NCBI GenBank assembly: GCA_015847255.1
Contig: JADLZK010005759.1
Span: 183,030 to 247,029, forward strand
DNA: 64,000 bases
Origin: Hyparrhenia diplandra
Taxonomy: Eukaryota; Streptophyta; Magnoliopsida; Poales; Poaceae
Reading direction: 5' to 3'
The notes below the pieces were generated by a model. The model saw nothing but the letters and a program-made list of their open reading frames with translations, made no database searches and had not been told where the DNA came from. The position numbers and the translations under genes are program-made. Each line of letters opens with the position of its first letter. The stretch's first letter is position 1. Below are positions 36,545 through 47,759 of this stretch, piece after piece.

Positions 36545-37763
36545 GCTTGAACAATGTCACATAAAATAATAAAAATGATAATGATATGTATGTTAAATGA
36601 TAAATACAAGGATCAAGACATCATGAAATGATAAAGATTCAACAGAATATTCTAGTCTAAGGACTCACATGGGTAATATAAGGAAAACTTACTAATGAGT
36701 AACTATCATCACATGCTATTGCTAAACTCTAATTAGTGCAAACATCTAGTTATCATTGCAATTACTATTACTTCATATCATACTCAAGGGTCATCAACTA
36801 GGAAGGATTCAATAATAAGATCTTCACCTTCTTCTTGCGACACCACGACCTACCGTTCACTACATACGGAGGGAGGATTTGCCGTATAGAAGACTCAATA
36901 GGGTCAGAACCCCTACGAACTACCCCACGACTCAAAGCATATAGCGCAGACATTTGCGAGATACAACATATATAAGCACCACACTTACATAAGTTATAAC
37001 ACCTATCTTGCACGTTACAAGATGAGGGCTATACAATCCTAAGCATGCAATCCATAATAAATAAATAACTATACTAGACATATTTAAAGCAAACAATAGA
37101 CAAAGAAAAATGATAATATAATAAAGATAAAGAACAATATCATAGATGAACTTGAGTAATGAATATATCAAAAGATATAACAATGTACCTATGAACACCT
37201 CGATAGAATCGAAGCTCAAGCATTCCTAGACTTGGATCTTCTTCTAATCTACTACTATGTAGCTAATCTCTCTAGAACTAGAACTATTTTGAAGAACTAG
37301 GGTTAATGGACTTGATCTCGGAACTCGGATCAACCGATCTTCGATCTTGAATTAGGGTTTCGGGGGTAGCCACGACCCCTTATAGAGCATGAATCTCGGC
37401 CCTTGGATCAAACCGACTTGATTGGACAATGTAGATCTACTCCATAAGCAGTACATGTTGTGTCCCTAGGGGTGCCGTGCGGCCCTACCTGTCAGCAGGT
37501 GGGTCCCAGCCTTCGCAAGCTATCTTCTCTTCTCATTTAGACCCTTGGAATTTATACTAATCGCCCGATTTGGTCCTTTTCTTGATGTCTCTATTTCTCC
37601 TCTTTTCTCTCCGATTTTCTAAGGTTTTCTAGAGTGTACCGTAAGACTGAGTGTATACAAAACTTGTGGAAATTATTAATATAAACCCTATCTTCTATTT
37701 GTTCTTGTTCTCAAATGATAGATCATTCATGGTAAAAAGTTGACAATAACAACCGTCAACACA
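36545..37763 (-). mobile_element. Probable solo LTR inserted in the gag-protease region
   Basis: Coding homology breaks at ...TLEQ (about 36550) and resumes at TVRHLKP (about 37765). The interval on the minus strand starts TGTTGACGGTTGTTATTGTC, contains a TATA-like start (CTATAAGGGGTCGTGG) and ends in an A/T-rich tail with ATGTGACA. That is LTR-like. I could not find an exact 5-bp target duplication, so the borders are approximate. Confidence 0.5.
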
Positions 37764-37772
37764 CTGTTAGAC

Positions 37773-38285
37773 ATCTTAAGCCATAGCATGTGAAGGGACA
37801 CATCCACGGAGCACCGGTTCGCAACATGCTAGTGGATAGTGGCACAATCCTCAATCTTTTGCCCTATTCACTATACAAGAAGATTGGGTGCAAGGAGGAA
37901 GAGCTGATTAGGATCAACATGACCATCACCGGTGTGGGAGGAGGTGCACCAATTCCTTCCAGGAGCATCGCCAATGTTGAGCTAACCGTGGGGAGCAAGA
38001 CTTTGGCTACAACTATCTTAATCGCTGATGTGGAAGGTAGCTATGATCTCATACTCGGTCATGATTGGATTCATACCAATTAATGCGTTCCTTCTAGCTT
38101 GCACCAGTTCCTCATCCAATGGGGGGTGGGAGATGTCGTAGAGATTGTTCATGCGGATAATTCAGTTGAAATTGCTACAACCGATGTTATGCCTGAAGGG
38201 TCCGGATTTGCGTGTCATTTAGGTAGAGATCTATCCAGTACATTAGTTATGTTGAGTGTGGATTTGTACCAATGTCATTGAAGCC
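37773..38285 (+). pseudogene. Retroviral-type aspartic protease of the Ty3 element
   Basis: The frame 37790-38083 reads HIHGAPVRNMLVDSGTILNL (catalytic DSG) and ends in DLILGHDWIHTN, the flap/dimer motif of plant retropepsins. After a stop the frame goes on with CVPSSLHQFLIQW and VEIVHAD, the usual linker to reverse transcriptase, but no RT follows. In autonomous elements the enzyme processes the gag-pol polyprotein. Confidence 0.85.
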
Positions 38286-38350
38286 GATGGATCATCAGCG
38301 CAATATCATTATATAAACATTATTTATTAATAGAAGACAAACTTGAATGG

Positions 38351-39254
38351 TTAAAACGCCGACTTGAGCATTATCGGACCGAAAAGACATAGCGCTAAGA
38401 CGGGCAAAAGCCTTCACAACTGCTTTGTTGGTGGCAATGGTGGCGACAGCCTTGGGTTGTCGTTCTCCCCGTTGGGGGAACCATTGAGGGCATCCATGTC
38501 CTTACAACATGGGACACTCATGGTGAAAACTCAGTCTTCTATGGACGTGCGACGGTGGTGCCACTGGCATCGTTCCCTCCTTGGAGGCGCCGCATCTAGA
38601 TACCTAGCTCGTCTTGTGGTAGGGGTGGTGGTTAGCTAGTGGTGTTACCTATGCGTTTGCGGCTGGGTAGTGGAGTGAGGCGGTGGGTGAGGCGAGGCCC
38701 CCACGAAGAGTAGCCGGGACCGGTGGTTTACAATGTGCCGTGACGGGCTGCTGACGCAATGCTGGAGCAAGGGGATCGACGATTGTGGGTGTGCAACTTG
38801 AGGGTGATAGTTTTGTGGTGGAGGAGTTTCGGGTAGCTGCTCGGGCTTGTGGCCGGATTTGTGGCTTTAACGTTGGTGATGACGGCGCAGTTTTGGCGGC
38901 TTGCTTTCGGCTCCACTACCGGTGGTGGCGGTGTAATGTTGTGTGTGTTTGTTTTGTTCTTTTTTTCTTGGTACATTCTAAGTGGTGGCTTGTGTCGACG
39001 TCCCAATCCCACCGAACGGCGGTGTTGGAGCCTCGTGTGGATGACCCAATCCAACCGAGAGAGAGGTTTCTTCTTTGTATATCTTGCTCCCATCCGTGTC
39101 GTGTTAGTTGATTTGTTTATGTAGATCCTAGTTGTGGGGCGAGTTGTAATAGCAAGTGGTAGGTGGAGTAGAACACTCCCCTAAGTTGTATGGTTTTAGG
39201 GCCCGGTTCCATTGAAAAACCTGGTCGGGCCCTTGCCTTTTTTCTTCGTCTATT
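38351..39254. other. Non-coding transposon-like tract, family not settled
   Basis: GT-rich sequence with 'ggcgacagccttgggttgtc' and 'ccccgttgggggaaccattg', ending in a strong hairpin (gggcccggttcc / ggtcgggccc, 39198-39233) and a T-rich tail. It resembles the 3' untranslated ends of some grass LINE or other retroelements, but no coding part is present. Confidence 0.35.
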
Positions 39255-39721
39255 CACTACAGCAGGCCGCTCCTTTGCCGAAAGCGGGACATCCCTCGAC
39301 ATAGATCGTTTACGGCTCGACAACCTCTTCGTCGAGCTGAAGTCTACCGTGGCATCGGCGAAGATCCTGGGGATTTTTTTCGTAGGCGTGGGCCATTCGC
39401 CGAGAACCGGGAACACCTCCGCTCGGCGAAGACTTCGCCCGACAGCCAACATTCACTCTCGGCGATGTAAAGTAGCCGTTAATGGCAGTTGGAGGAAACA
39501 ACGAGTTACAACTCTCCTTTGCTAAGAACGGCCACTCTTCTTGGCAAAGAATTAAACCTTTGCCGAGAGTTCCTATTTTATGCTCTAGGCATGGAAATTT
39601 ATTTTTTTCGGAAAAACCGTTGCCGACAGCCCGAACCCCGGAGCCCTCGACGAACTTTTTTTTTTTTTACACATTACGTTGCCGACCGGCCTCCACGAGG
39701 CACCCTCAAAGAAAACCCTAG
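39255..39721. mobile_element. Outer CACTA element, left part ('tttgccgag' family)
   Basis: It starts CACTACAGCAGGCCGCTCC and carries repeated subterminal motifs (tttgccgaaagc, ctttgctaag, tttgccgagag, gttgccgac). Its right part continues at 45750, so the CACTA at 39722-45749 is nested in it. Confidence 0.65.
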
Positions 39722-40324
39722 CACTACTAGAAAACCCCCCGTGTAGCTACATTTGTATTTGTAACGCCTTCAAAAGCGTCTCTATGTTGGCATGTAAAGA
39801 CGTTATTTGGCACAATTTTAAGAACGTATCTAAGTGTCACGATATTTAACACGCTTTCAACGTTAAAAGATTTGTAGACACATTTTTAAGACGCTATTGA
39901 AATCATGTTAAAATGACACGAAGTTAGACACACTTTTAAACCCGTGTAACATCTACACACGTTGTAATGTGCATCTCAAAATGGTCAATAGGCACCTAGA
40001 GATGCTTTTTGACACGCATAACTAAAACATATAAAAATCACACATAGTTTGACATGCTTTTAAACGTGAGTAGCATGAAGACACGTCGTAAAGCGTATCA
40101 AATAACCACACTTAGGCATGTAGACATGTTTTTTAAAACGATTCGAAATACCTCTAGTTGACATGAAATTAGATACGCTTTTAATCATTACTAGTTGATA
40201 GAAACATTTAAATGTATATTATAATTTGTGTTTAATGATGTTTTTTTAGTAAAATTGAAAACGTGTGTATATATTCTTTAAATCAGAAATATTATGGGGA
40301 AAATAAAAAATATTTGAAAAAAAC

Positions 40325-40400
40325 GCCAAACTCTAGACTTGAACCAAGCATAATGGGAATAAAACTCATCTGCCCTACCATTGTGCCAATCATTTTGTTG
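40325..40400 (-). other. tRNA-like box A/box B pair
   Basis: On the minus strand TTGGCACAATGGTAGGGCAG (box A-like) is followed about 35 bases on by GGTTCAAGTCTAG (box B-like). I cannot fold a complete tRNA with confidence, so it may be a tRNA-derived SINE relic or a pseudo-tRNA inside the CACTA. Confidence 0.35.
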
Positions 40401-40693
40401 TGTAGGATGGGATTTTTTTATTTCTTTATTTTACGTATAGCTTTTCAATAATAGCACACAAGATTTATAGGAGTCGCGTCAGAAAAAAGAAAATAGGCAG
40501 CGTGAGGTAGATGGACTTTTCCATAATAGCATGCTTGAATTCAACGAATTTTTATAATAAAGGTTTGATATTTCTACTTCAATTATCCAGTTCAACGCAA
40601 CACAAGAGAAATATTTAGTGCACCCAACGTGACGTGACAAAGCTATTAAATGAAGTTCCTGCTGCTATAAGTGCACCCAACGTGACATGACTA

Positions 40694-40800
40694 CACTACT
40701 AGAAAACCCCGTCCGGGCTCCTCGCGGCAGGGTGGTTGCAGACTCGTCGAGTCTTTGACTCGGTCAGATGGGGATGGCGGCGGGGACTGAAGCGTAGAGT
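40694..40800. mobile_element. Isolated CACTA terminus
   Basis: CACTACTAGAAAACCCCGTC followed by 'gggctcctcgcgg' is a second CACTA-type end inside the larger element. No inverted partner was found nearby, so it is a truncated nested element. Confidence 0.5.
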
Positions 40801-41514
40801 TATGTTGGGCCGTGTCGAATTCACTTGGGCCATGTCCATATCGTGGAAATGATGACAAAAAAAAAAATCGTACTGAATTGGTATATCAACGCATGAATTC
40901 AAACTTGAAACAGATGTACCGCCTAGCACATTCCCTTGATTTGAAAAATTACTATTAATGTAGCTTCTATTCTCTCCGATCTTTTGAAGCTGATATTTCT
41001 ATTCTCCTTTGACTAGCACATTTCCATGTATTTATTTTCTTATAGTATCTATAATCTATAACTCCTATATAGGAGCCCCCCACTAGGAAGGTCTTTGGGA
41101 GTTCTCAGGCATGTTATTGGTCCATGTCACTAGTAACTGCAACGTAGCAGCACGGCCTACCAGCGAAGAGCGCAAGAAATTCCTTGACCGCGGTGGCCTC
41201 TTCCCCTCCTTCTCGCCGCACCCTTCCCCTCCCTCTCGCAGCGACCGCTTCCCCTCCCTCTCGCCGCGGCCTCTTCCCCACTAACCCTCCCTCCCGTACG
41301 CATGAAGAGGGGCACGTCATCCTCACGCACCATCATAACGGACCGTCCGCCTCCCCCTCCACTTTGCCCTGACCCCTACGCCGCCGCTGTTGCGGCTTCC
41401 TCCTCGGGAGGCGAGGGCGACGGCGCCGCGGCCACTAGGTGCCCGCACTAGATCGCGCTCACGGCAGAGGATCTCGGTGTGCCGACGCCGACTTCCACAA
41501 CCGACGGATCCGTC
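40801..41514. other. CACTA interior, GC-rich block without recognised product
   Basis: 41170-41400 is proline/serine-type simple GC-rich sequence that may be the 5' end of the captured COA6 gene. 40801-41160 shows nothing. Confidence 0.35.
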
Positions 41515-41760
41515 ATGCCTGACGTCCTCGCCAAGGGCCGCGAGGCCTGCTACAAGGTAGAGCCCTCAAACCCGTCCTTGTGCTCCTCCGCCCCACCTAA
41601 GCCCTCTTCTCTCCCTCCGGCTTTCCACTACTAACGGGCCGCCACGCTCTCCGCCCCTTCTCTATAGGCACGGGATGCCTTCTACGCGTGCGTAGAGAAG
41701 CACGCGGACAAGAAGCCCACCGAGATCGCCACCATGGGACTCCTCTACCCCGCCGACTGA
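41515..41760 (+). pseudogene. Captured fragment of cytochrome c oxidase assembly factor 6 (COA6)-like gene
   Basis: Two exons with a spliceable intron: 41515-41556 (MPDVLAKGREACYK, then GTAGAG) and 41668-41760 (after TCTATAG, ARDAFYACVEKHADKKPTEI followed by ATMGLLYPAD and a TGA). COA6 is a small mitochondrial intermembrane-space CHCH protein needed for copper delivery to complex IV. The first cysteine pair (C-x9-C in ACYKARDAFYAC) is kept. The copy stops just where the family normally continues with the second cysteine pair, so it is truncated. It lies wholly within the CACTA element, and keeping the intron shows capture at the DNA level. Confidence 0.85.
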
Positions 41761-42199
41761 TGTCGTTGTAGAGCTTACCAAACCTCTTGTCAAGTCGATC
41801 CTGCATCTTAACATAGTGATCTATGGAGTCTTTGGCATCATCATCAGTTTAGAAATTATATGAGCATTATCTTCTTCTTTGTTAGTGTCATTATGAATCT
41901 TCAATAAAAAATGGTTATGACCCAACATAGCACTTAGAGCATCTCCAAAAGACTAGCAATAATTCTAGCTAGATTTCAAGCGCGATAGCGAGGTGGCCAA
42001 GATACAGAGGCTGTTGGACCGTAGTTTTTGAGTTTTTTTTTAAAAAAATAAATATCCAGATCTGTTTAGAGAAGCTCTTGGAGTTGCTCTTAGATGGACA
42101 TATTGAAAAATTATCTAGATATAATTATTATAAAAATGTAATATATTATGTATAAGGGCAGTTTGGTGTATTGTTTTTACCTATATCGTGTAGATATAG

Positions 42200-42820
42200 A
42201 TTATATTATTTAAACGTTTTTTCTTTTTGTTTCCCTCTTTTTCATTTTAATAATTATATATTGATCATCATTTATATTGAAATAGAAAATAAAAAATTTT
42301 GATGAAAAATTGCTGCCCACGTTGGCACAGAATAACCCGAGAAAAAGAAATTTGCCGCCCACGAGTAGATATTTTCGCTTGCCGCGGGAAATTTGCCGCG
42401 CATGCGCGGTGCGATTAGCGAACAAATCGCATCGCCTAACCTCCCCACCCCGCATAACCTCCCTAGTCTCCCCATTCCTCTCCATCGGTGGGGTGCTGGG
42501 TCAATCGCGGCTGCTGCGCCGCCTGACGCCGGCTGCCGGACGGGAGAGTGCCGGGCCACCACGACGTTTCCTCGCTAGCACCTGCGACGCCGCCGATCTA
42601 GGATCCTGTCTCCCCAAGGTATGCAGTCATCCTCGATCTTTGTCTGCTGGCTTCCCCAAACGCAGTCGCGAGCGCGCGCCCTCCACTCACGTCGCAGCGA
42701 TCCAGGCCTCCACCCCTCGGCCTCTCCGTCTCCTATGGTGGGTTACCTCGGTGACCCAAACAGACAGATCGCATTGGTTAGCCGAGCTGATGATATGGTG
42801 GGTTAGCCGAGCTTTCTGAA
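42200..42820. other. GC-rich leader-like block inside the CACTA
   Basis: 42300-42780 resembles a promoter/5' leader with no recognised protein. It lies upstream of the TnpA-like gene and could be its first exon. The stretch 42821-43532 is AT-rich with repeated 'tttctgaatatttcagttt' motifs (five or more copies), otherwise empty. Confidence 0.35.
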
Positions 42821-43532
42821 TTCTGAGTGAATGATATGGTGGCCAATGCCATCTCTATGTTTCAGTTTCTGAATATTTCAGTTTCTGCATACGTAAAAGT
42901 GATATGGTGGCCATCTCCCGATACGTAAAGTTTCTGAATTTAACAAATAAGATGAATACGTAAAGTTTCTGAATATTTCAGTTTGGGTCACCGATAATGT
43001 AGCTGGGAGATGGCCACCATAGGTAAACAGACAGATAGAGATGGCCAATGCGATCTTTCTGAATATTTCAGTTTCTCCATACGTAAAGTGACATACCCAT
43101 AATGTAACTACTATGTCTCACTGTGACTTGCTACAATTGCTTTCTTAATTGACGTCAGCTTGCATACTGAGTATTCAATATATCTGACTTTCTGAATTCT
43201 GATTGAATGAAAATTTAGTAAATCATCTATCCATTAGTGTGGGAGTTAGAGAGGGAGCCAATGCTGGGAGAGCAACACACTGCTCTTAATGTGACTTGCT
43301 ACTGCCACCTACAATGTCGCATGTTTTAAAAGGCTGTATTGAACCTGTACGTAGTCTGATATGCATTGCCTATTTTGTGTATGAAAATTGCAGTATGAAC
43401 TATTTGTTTCATCCCTCAAATTTGTAGAATGAAATTCCTAGAATTCTTAGCTCTGAGAATACAATATGACAAGGCAACTAACATGTTCATCCTATATTTT
43501 ATTGATCTCCCATATTATAAGCAGAAGAAATC

Positions 43533-44842
43533 ATGGCAAGAGGACTTCAAAGATTAAGGGGTTTGAACATTGATGGACCTCGTGCAGAATGTTCAGGCAG
43601 GAAAATATAGCAGATAATGGACCTCGTGCAGAACCTGTTCAGGAGGAGAAGGAAAATATAGCAGATAATGGGAACAATGAAAGTTTGCAGTCCCCTCCAG
43701 ATATTGATGGTCTATTAGCCCGCCTGCCGCACCAACCTCGAAATCCAATTAAGATAATATGTAAGTTTCAGGTTTTGTTATAACATATTTAGATACGATG
43801 TGGAATCTTACATTTTCACAAATGCAGGCCCAAATGGAGATGGTAGACAAATTATAGGGGAATTCACACTTAAAATTTACTAGCATTACAAGGAGGAGGA
43901 AAGGTAATTGTAGAGACAGATGAAAATGGTGTCCCAAATGAAAGGTCAGCCTCCATTCTTGGGCAACACCTTGGCCATCTAGCAGAAAGCCCAACCTTAG
44001 CTCCTTTAGACATCCTGAGATTTGACAATCGCATGTTTGATTCACACAAGGACAAGCTCATATGCATAGTATTTTTTACTCTCTAATCTTCATATTTTTA
44101 TTTCCCTATTAACTCAGCTAAACTATGCCTGCAGGAGACACAACTTGAGACCCAACCTGGTGGCAATGTAGTCACAAATTTGTCATGTGATCCCATATTG
44201 CACAACATGGTATGTCCAAGATAATATTGTATTATTGTTTCAGATGAAATATAATGGCTCAGATTGATTATTAGGTGATTCTTTATTTTGATATTTTAAA
44301 TCATGTATATTATAGAGAGCAAGAAGGGTTAAAGCCTCCAACATGTCCGTACCAAAATCAGTATGTGCTATTATTTACCTTATTATCTTCAAATCATGTT
44401 AGTTACTATTTCAAAAGATCATATGGTCTTCTTGTGTAATCTGTAGAGAGAAGAGGAAGTCTATCTTTTTCACTCATAAACAAAGGCAGAGTTGTGGCCA
44501 AAGGGAAGTTAGTGACTACCAATAGCCAGAGAGATTTTAGGAAGAAAGCTTGGATCAGAATATTGTGGGGTTTATGTTGAAGGCCTTGAAAATATTGATC
44601 GTGGCAATAAAGGAGATGAGGAGGTACCTAGACCATTTGAAAAGATCCGTACACTAATTGATGTTATTGGCTATGTTATTGCTTGGCCAACTACACATGT
44701 AAGTTTGATTTTTTTTTTCATTTCAAGTAGTACATGTGTTCGCACTGTCTTCGATTGAGTTATTCATCCAATATATGTTCAATTGTAGGTGAAACATGCT
44801 AAAAGTTCATCTCGTACCCGCAAAGCACGTCGGCCAAGCTAG
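43533..44842 (+). pseudogene. TnpA-like CACTA accessory protein gene
   Basis: TnpA-type proteins bind the subterminal repeats and assist the CACTA transposase. A multi-exon reading starts MARGLQRLRGLNIDGPRAE (43533) and continues with DENGVPNERSASILGQHLG and LAESPTLAPLDILRF (43910-44010). It ends REILGRKLGSEYCGVYVEGL, EEVPRPFEKIRTLIDVIGYV, IAWPTTHV and, after an intron at 44701-44788, KHAKSSSRTRKARRPS with a stop at 44840-44842. The IAWP motif and the arrangement match the C-terminal region of plant En/Spm-type transposase-associated proteins. Defects are a 45-50 bp internal duplication at 43574-43668 that shifts the frame, and an extra C near 44530. Confidence 0.7.
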
Positions 44843-45749
44843 ATGGGAAGCAAAGTACAAATTTTAAAGTGAATAAGATAGGTTTTAGTTGTTACAAAAT
44901 TAATAAATTAATATTTGTATGACATTGGTACGTCTTTCTTTGTGAACACAATTGTAATTTGAGTAATGGGAATGTTGTCTATTGAGTTGGTCGTATTCTT
45001 GATGTTTTGTTATCCCAAAGGCAATACCATTGATGCTTTACTTCCCATTATTATTCATAGAAGAAAAAAAAAAAAAAAAATATCTCGATGCACTATATAT
45101 ATACAAATAAATCAATATATATATATAATGCAAACATATTTTTGGACGAATTAAAGCGTTACAATACAACGTGTCTATATTTCTGCATACAAAATATACA
45201 AATCGTTTCTACATGTGTTAATACACACTATGATGTTACTATACAACGTATCAATATGTGTAGACTCGAAATAAAAACGTGGTTAGGCGTTCAAATAAAA
45301 AGCGTGTCATCCGCCACGTCATGTGCCATGTCACCTTTTCACGTCGCCTACTATATCGTCTCTATACTCCTTAATGCGCATTAACACGTCACTACAAAAC
45401 GTGGCTATAGTAGTATACACGAATTGTAAATGTATCAAAAATATTGTCTCTACAGTTTTTCACACACATGATGAAACGTTACTATACGACGTAACAACAC
45501 TAATAGACACAAGTTATATGTGCATCTATAAAAGCGTATCAATCTGTCTAGGCATGCATCTAACGTATCTATTAAACGTCTATTCATCTAGTAATACGCT
45601 TACAAAAATCGTCTCTATAGAGCCTGACACGGTCCATACGAAGACGCTTTTAATACGTTTTCGTAAAGTGTGTCTACATCTCTGTAGAGACGAGCTAAAG
45701 TGTATCTACTATCTAAAAACAACGTAGCTACAGGGGGGTTTTCTAGTAC

Positions 45750-46120
45750 TTAAGCCAAGCACTTTGAGCCATTCCCATCGGCAAAGCTGGACTTCCTATT
45801 TTCCCCAACTTTGCCGAGCGGAGTTGAATTGCCTCTCGGTAAAGAGCCAATAAATTGCTATTTTTTAATTTTTGGTTTCCATCTTGACAAACAAAAGACA
45901 TATAACACAAATAACACATATATCACATCCATTCCAACACATGACATATATCGCACATTGATCACATTTTGACATCCATAGCACATATATTGCATATGTC
46001 CACAAGTCCGTCCACAAATCCACAGGTCTAACCATCTTTGCCGAGGGCCCATGCGTGTGTCTCTCGTTGAAATGTGCGACATGTGGGACCATCTTTGCCA
46101 GAAACACCTGTCGCAATGTC
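45750..46120. mobile_element. Outer CACTA element, right part
   Basis: Contains 'catcggcaaagctggac', 'tttgccgagcggag', 'ctcggtaaagagcc' and 'atctttgccgagggcccatg', the inverted partners of the motifs at 39255-39721. The terminal CACTA is diverged (reverse complement CATTGCGACAGG near 46118). Confidence 0.6.
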
Positions 46121-46414
46121 AAATAGCGCTATAGCGTAAATAGCACGCTATAGCATGCTATAGCGCCAAATAGCTCACTAGTAGCACGCTAATAGCGTTT
46201 TGGCTAACCTCCCGCTAAATTCTATAGCCCGTGATTTTTTTCATGGAAAAAAACCTATGAACGTTGATATGATCATAATTATAGGATAACAATAATGTGA
46301 CTATAAAGACAATAAGAGTCAGTAGTAACAATATAAATCACCTGAACAGAGCTACATTGAGCCTAACAGGAACAGAGCGATGAGTGTGTACCTGATCGAG
46401 CTCTGCTCAAAACA

Positions 46415-46769
46415 ATGCGATGGAGGATCACGCGTATCCGCCCTTCCACCCACCACAGTAGTTGTCCCTGCATTGTTCCTGAAGGTGCAGCAGCCGACGA
46501 AGTATAGACGATGATGCAGAAGATGATGATGGCGACACAAGCTCCTAGTCCTGCTTTAAAGTGGCCGCCACGCCGGGCAGTTGTAGCAGAGTGTCGAGTA
46601 GTTAAAAGTCTTGCAGTCCGGGTCTGTCGAGTTGACTGGCACGGACTGGACGCCAATCACCACCAACTCGACGCACCTTGGACTACAAGACTTGGAGCTA
46701 CTCGGCACTCTGCTACAGCTGTCGGTCATGCATTTCCGACGTGGAGGTAACTTTCAAGCAAGACGGGGA
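46415..46769. repeat. Inverted duplication of a small membrane-peptide sequence, left arm, loop and start of right arm
   Basis: The left arm (about 46415-46640) read on the minus strand encodes GACVAIIIFCIIVYTSSA. The right arm starts near 46660 on the plus strand and continues, after removing the LTR element at 46770-50054, as ELVAIICVVFLVFFIIVYSI and GYCTLC at 50055-50140. The hinge is near 46652 (gcagtccgggtctgtcgagt facing ccaactcgacgcaccttgga). Together these would form a hairpin with arms of about 240 bases. The parent gene is not recognised; the peptide is one hydrophobic helix. Confidence 0.75.
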
Positions 46770-47408
46770 TGTCGATTCTGGCTAGATTGGGTCGAATCCG
46801 ACATGTGTTCTTCGTTCGACGCAGCTCGGATATGGAATACGGGGCTGCAGCTTCTTGCCGGCGGCGACGAGTAGCAGCACGAGGATCGAGGTAGAAGGGA
46901 GGGGCCATCATGACGAGGGGCGGCGGCCGATGGCGGCGCGCCACGAAGCGCGGCGGGCGGGCGGTGCGGTGAGAGGGCAGGGGCGGCGGCGGCGGCGGCG
47001 GCGGTGCTAGGAGCTAGGGAGCTGAAAATATTTTTTTATTTTGCTTGCTTATTCCCTAGAGATTAAATGCCTCTTGCTTATATAGCCCGAATAGCGGGAC
47101 TTGTAATCTAAGCAATCTCTATAAGGTTTCTTATACGATTGGAATACCTTTTACAAAAACATATCCTATTTTATTCTTTCCTAATAAGGGTCTCCCTTAT
47201 AGATGAGATATCCCCTTGCACACAAAAAACTACCTAAGATAATCCTAACTTGACTCGAGGCGAACTCGGACTCGTGCGGGAGAGAGGAGGTGGCGGCGGC
47301 AGGGGGGCCCCCTGCACGCACGCGCGCCCCCGCCCCCCCCTGGCCGGGCGGCGCTGCGTTGTGGCCCATCTAGCCACTCTCGGGGTGGCGCAATTCTGGT
47401 TCATGACA
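46770..47408 (-). repeat. 3' LTR of the 46.8-50.1 kb element
   Basis: Minus-strand ends TGTCATGAACC and AATCGACA (TG..CA). A GC-rich repeat (ggcggcggcggcgg) lies at about 46983-47005 in this copy and is shorter in the partner LTR. Confidence 0.88.
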
Positions 47409-47759
47409 TCTCCCCACCGTTCGACGAGGCGGCGCGTCCACGTGCCGCCCAACCCACCACGTAGTGGCGAAGGGGCATACCGATCGGAGAGGTGACCATT
47501 CCAGGCCCGAAGTAGAAGACGAGAGGGCCGCACTTGTCGTTGTCGTCGTTGTAGACACCGGGCGTCGTTGTCGGCAAAGGCAAAGTCGAGGTGGAGGTCG
47601 CCGAAGTAGATGCTAAACCGGAAGCTCGCCGGAGGCTGCACGAAGGGACGTGCCGCCCATGCACGACGCATGACGGAGGCGCTGAGGGTCCCGGACAGCT
47701 CGATTATCTGGCTTGTCGGCGGAGGAGACGTGTATGTGTAGGTCGTCGGCACTGTTACC

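Larger units (their letters stand above)
33022..38350 (+). mobile_element. Ty3-type LTR retrotransposon, 3'-truncated, gag and protease only
   Basis: A 5' LTR and primer-binding site are followed by gag (33941 to about 36540) and an aspartic protease (37773-38285). No reverse transcriptase, RNase H, integrase or 3' LTR was found before unrelated sequence begins near 38350. A foreign LTR-like block (about 36545-37763) interrupts gag and protease. The left junction cuts copy A of the SINA duplication. Confidence 0.8.
39722..45749. mobile_element. CACTA (En/Spm) transposon carrying a TnpA-like gene and a captured host gene fragment
   Basis: The left end is CACTACTAGAAAACCCCCC followed by GTGTAGCTAC. 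The right end is its inverted copy (CTACAGGGGGGTTTTCTAGTA), with the last three bases altered. Both subterminal regions hold many copies of an 'agacgcttttaa'/'gtctctata' type motif, the array expected to bind TnpA. Cargo includes a COA6-like fragment (41515-41760), a second CACTA end (40694) and a TnpA-like gene (43533-44842). There is no TnpD (transposase) domain, so it is non-autonomous. Confidence 0.8.

Noticed and set aside
46120..46230. 'tagcgctatagc' palindromic cluster considered as a replication or binding-site array
   Set aside because: Such AT-rich palindromic clusters are common repeats in grass intergenic DNA, and there are no further signals here to support a function.
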